NCBI GenBank assembly: GCA_023428295.1
Contig: JAEYYV010000242.1
Coordinates: forward strand, 1-5,989
Source of the DNA: Pseudomonadota bacterium
GTDB lineage: Bacteria > Myxococcota_A > Polyangia > Haliangiales > Haliangiaceae
Direction of reading: 5' to 3'
Length of the DNA: 5,989 bases
A program made the translations under genes and the position numbers. This document shows positions 5,671 through 5,989 of the stretch, piece after piece. The notes under the pieces were generated by a model. The model was not told the DNA's origin. It saw only the letters and a list, made by a program, of their open reading frames with translations, and searched no databases. Positions within the stretch are counted from its first letter, which is position 1. Each line of letters starts with the position of its first letter.

Positions 5671-5695
5671 AGGACGGGCACGAAAGTACCGTCCT
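5671..5695. repeat. Short inverted repeat in the gap upstream of the kinase
   Basis: AGGACGG (5671-5677) and CCGTCCT (5689-5695) form a perfect 7-bp stem with an 11-nt loop, between the stop of the nuclease-like gene and the kinase start. On the minus strand a pyrimidine-rich stretch follows but no T tract, so a terminator is not convincing. It could be an operator or chance. The only promoter-like pair I see in this gap (TTTGAT, 17 bp, TTACAA on the minus strand) is weak. Confidence 0.3.
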
Positions 5696-5737
5696 GGTTG
5701 TAAAGGTACACACGCGGCGGATCAAACGACGTGGCGG

Positions 5738-5989
5738 CTAGGGCAATGTCGGGAAGCGGAGGCGCGCGCGTACCGGGTTGTGATCCGAGCGCGTCTCACC
5801 GTCGAGCACCGACGCTTCGAGCGCTTTGCCGCCGCGCACGAAGACGTGGTCGATGTCCTGCGACTTCTCGCTCGGCGCTTGGCGGGGCCGCGTGTGGAGA
5901 CCGTCGAGCGGCACCGCGGCGCTGAAGTCATCGCCCAGATCCGCGAGGCAGGTGGTCCGATCCGCGTTGAAGTCACCGCAGATCACCGC
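5738..5989 (-). CDS. Endonuclease/exonuclease/phosphatase-family protein, C-terminal part (runs off window)
   Basis: The frame is open to the right edge and ends at TAG (5738-5740). The 83 visible residues begin AVICGDFNAD, a motif containing the conserved D and N of the exonuclease III / DNase I / phosphatase fold. They continue to SQDIDHVFVRGG and end with SDHNPVRARLRF, which holds the catalytic aspartate-histidine pair of this superfamily. These are metal-dependent phosphodiesterases acting on nucleic acids or on phospholipids and inositol phosphates; the substrate cannot be told from this part. The N-terminal half, including the catalytic glutamate and any signal peptide, is outside the window. 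It precedes the kinase on the same strand. Confidence 0.8.
   Translation of the reverse strand, partial: AVICGDFNADRTTCLADLGDDFSAAVPLDGLHTRPRQAPSEKSQDIDHVFVRGGKALEASVLDGETRSDHNPVRARLRFPTLP

Noticed and set aside
5067..5711. Minus-strand frame of 214 codons starting upstream of the kinase (starts YLYNQDGTFVPVLP after the start residue)
   Set aside because: It overlaps the kinase in another frame and becomes arginine-rich with no domain, so it is a shadow. The first residues look protein-like but there is no sign of a frameshift joining them to the GAF domain.
5640..5737. Minus-strand promoter TTTGAT-17 bp-TTACAA before the kinase
   Set aside because: Both boxes are weak matches, and the kinase could be co-transcribed with the upstream gene, so it is not listed as a feature.

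Overview
The window is high-GC bacterial chromosome. The mix of genes (an EF-G paralogue away from any ribosomal-protein genes, a large soluble hybrid sensor kinase, tRNA genes without encoded CCA, decayed IS66 and tyrosine-recombinase fragments) would fit Myxococcota or a related deltaproteobacterial lineage. That assignment is an inference from gene style, not proven by any single marker.

Left part (1-866): a mobile-element graveyard with no intact gene. In order it holds the last codons of an IS66-type transposase (1-114), a plausible IS66 right end (about 169-186), the C-terminal half of a tyrosine recombinase (open frame 72-476, recognisable similarity from about 187), a cluster of five 11-bp palindrome-forming repeats (476-587), and then the C-terminal end of a second, different tyrosine recombinase (588-866). 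Its frame resumes exactly at the catalytic box II arginine codon. The simplest reading is three nested layers: IS66 inside a recombinase-bearing element, which itself sits inside an older integrase next to tRNA-Asp.

Middle (833-1106): a minus-strand tRNA operon, with a strong promoter (TTGACA-17-TAGAAA, 1064-1092), tRNA-Val(TAC), tRNA-Asp(GTC) and an intrinsic terminator (828-864). The terminator overlaps the last codons of the integrase remnant. A plus-strand TTGACA lies back-to-back with the tRNA promoter, 8 bp away.

Centre (1101-3588): the plus-strand promoter leads into a long leader with a 36-codon ORF that has its own Shine-Dalgarno sequence and two GC-rich hairpins. Then comes a full-length elongation-factor-G-like GTPase (1420-3462). 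Its last codons and stop are copied in a short tandem repeat. A canonical terminator follows, lying within the 3' end of the next, convergent gene.

Right part (3566-5989): on the minus strand, a 690-residue GAF-PAS-HisKA-HATPase-REC hybrid histidine kinase. Upstream of it is the C-terminal end of an endonuclease/exonuclease/phosphatase-family protein that runs off the window edge. The centre and right halves look like ordinary chromosome. The clearest unusual structures are the repeat cluster with the nested insertions, and the divergent tRNA / EF-G promoter with its leader ORF.
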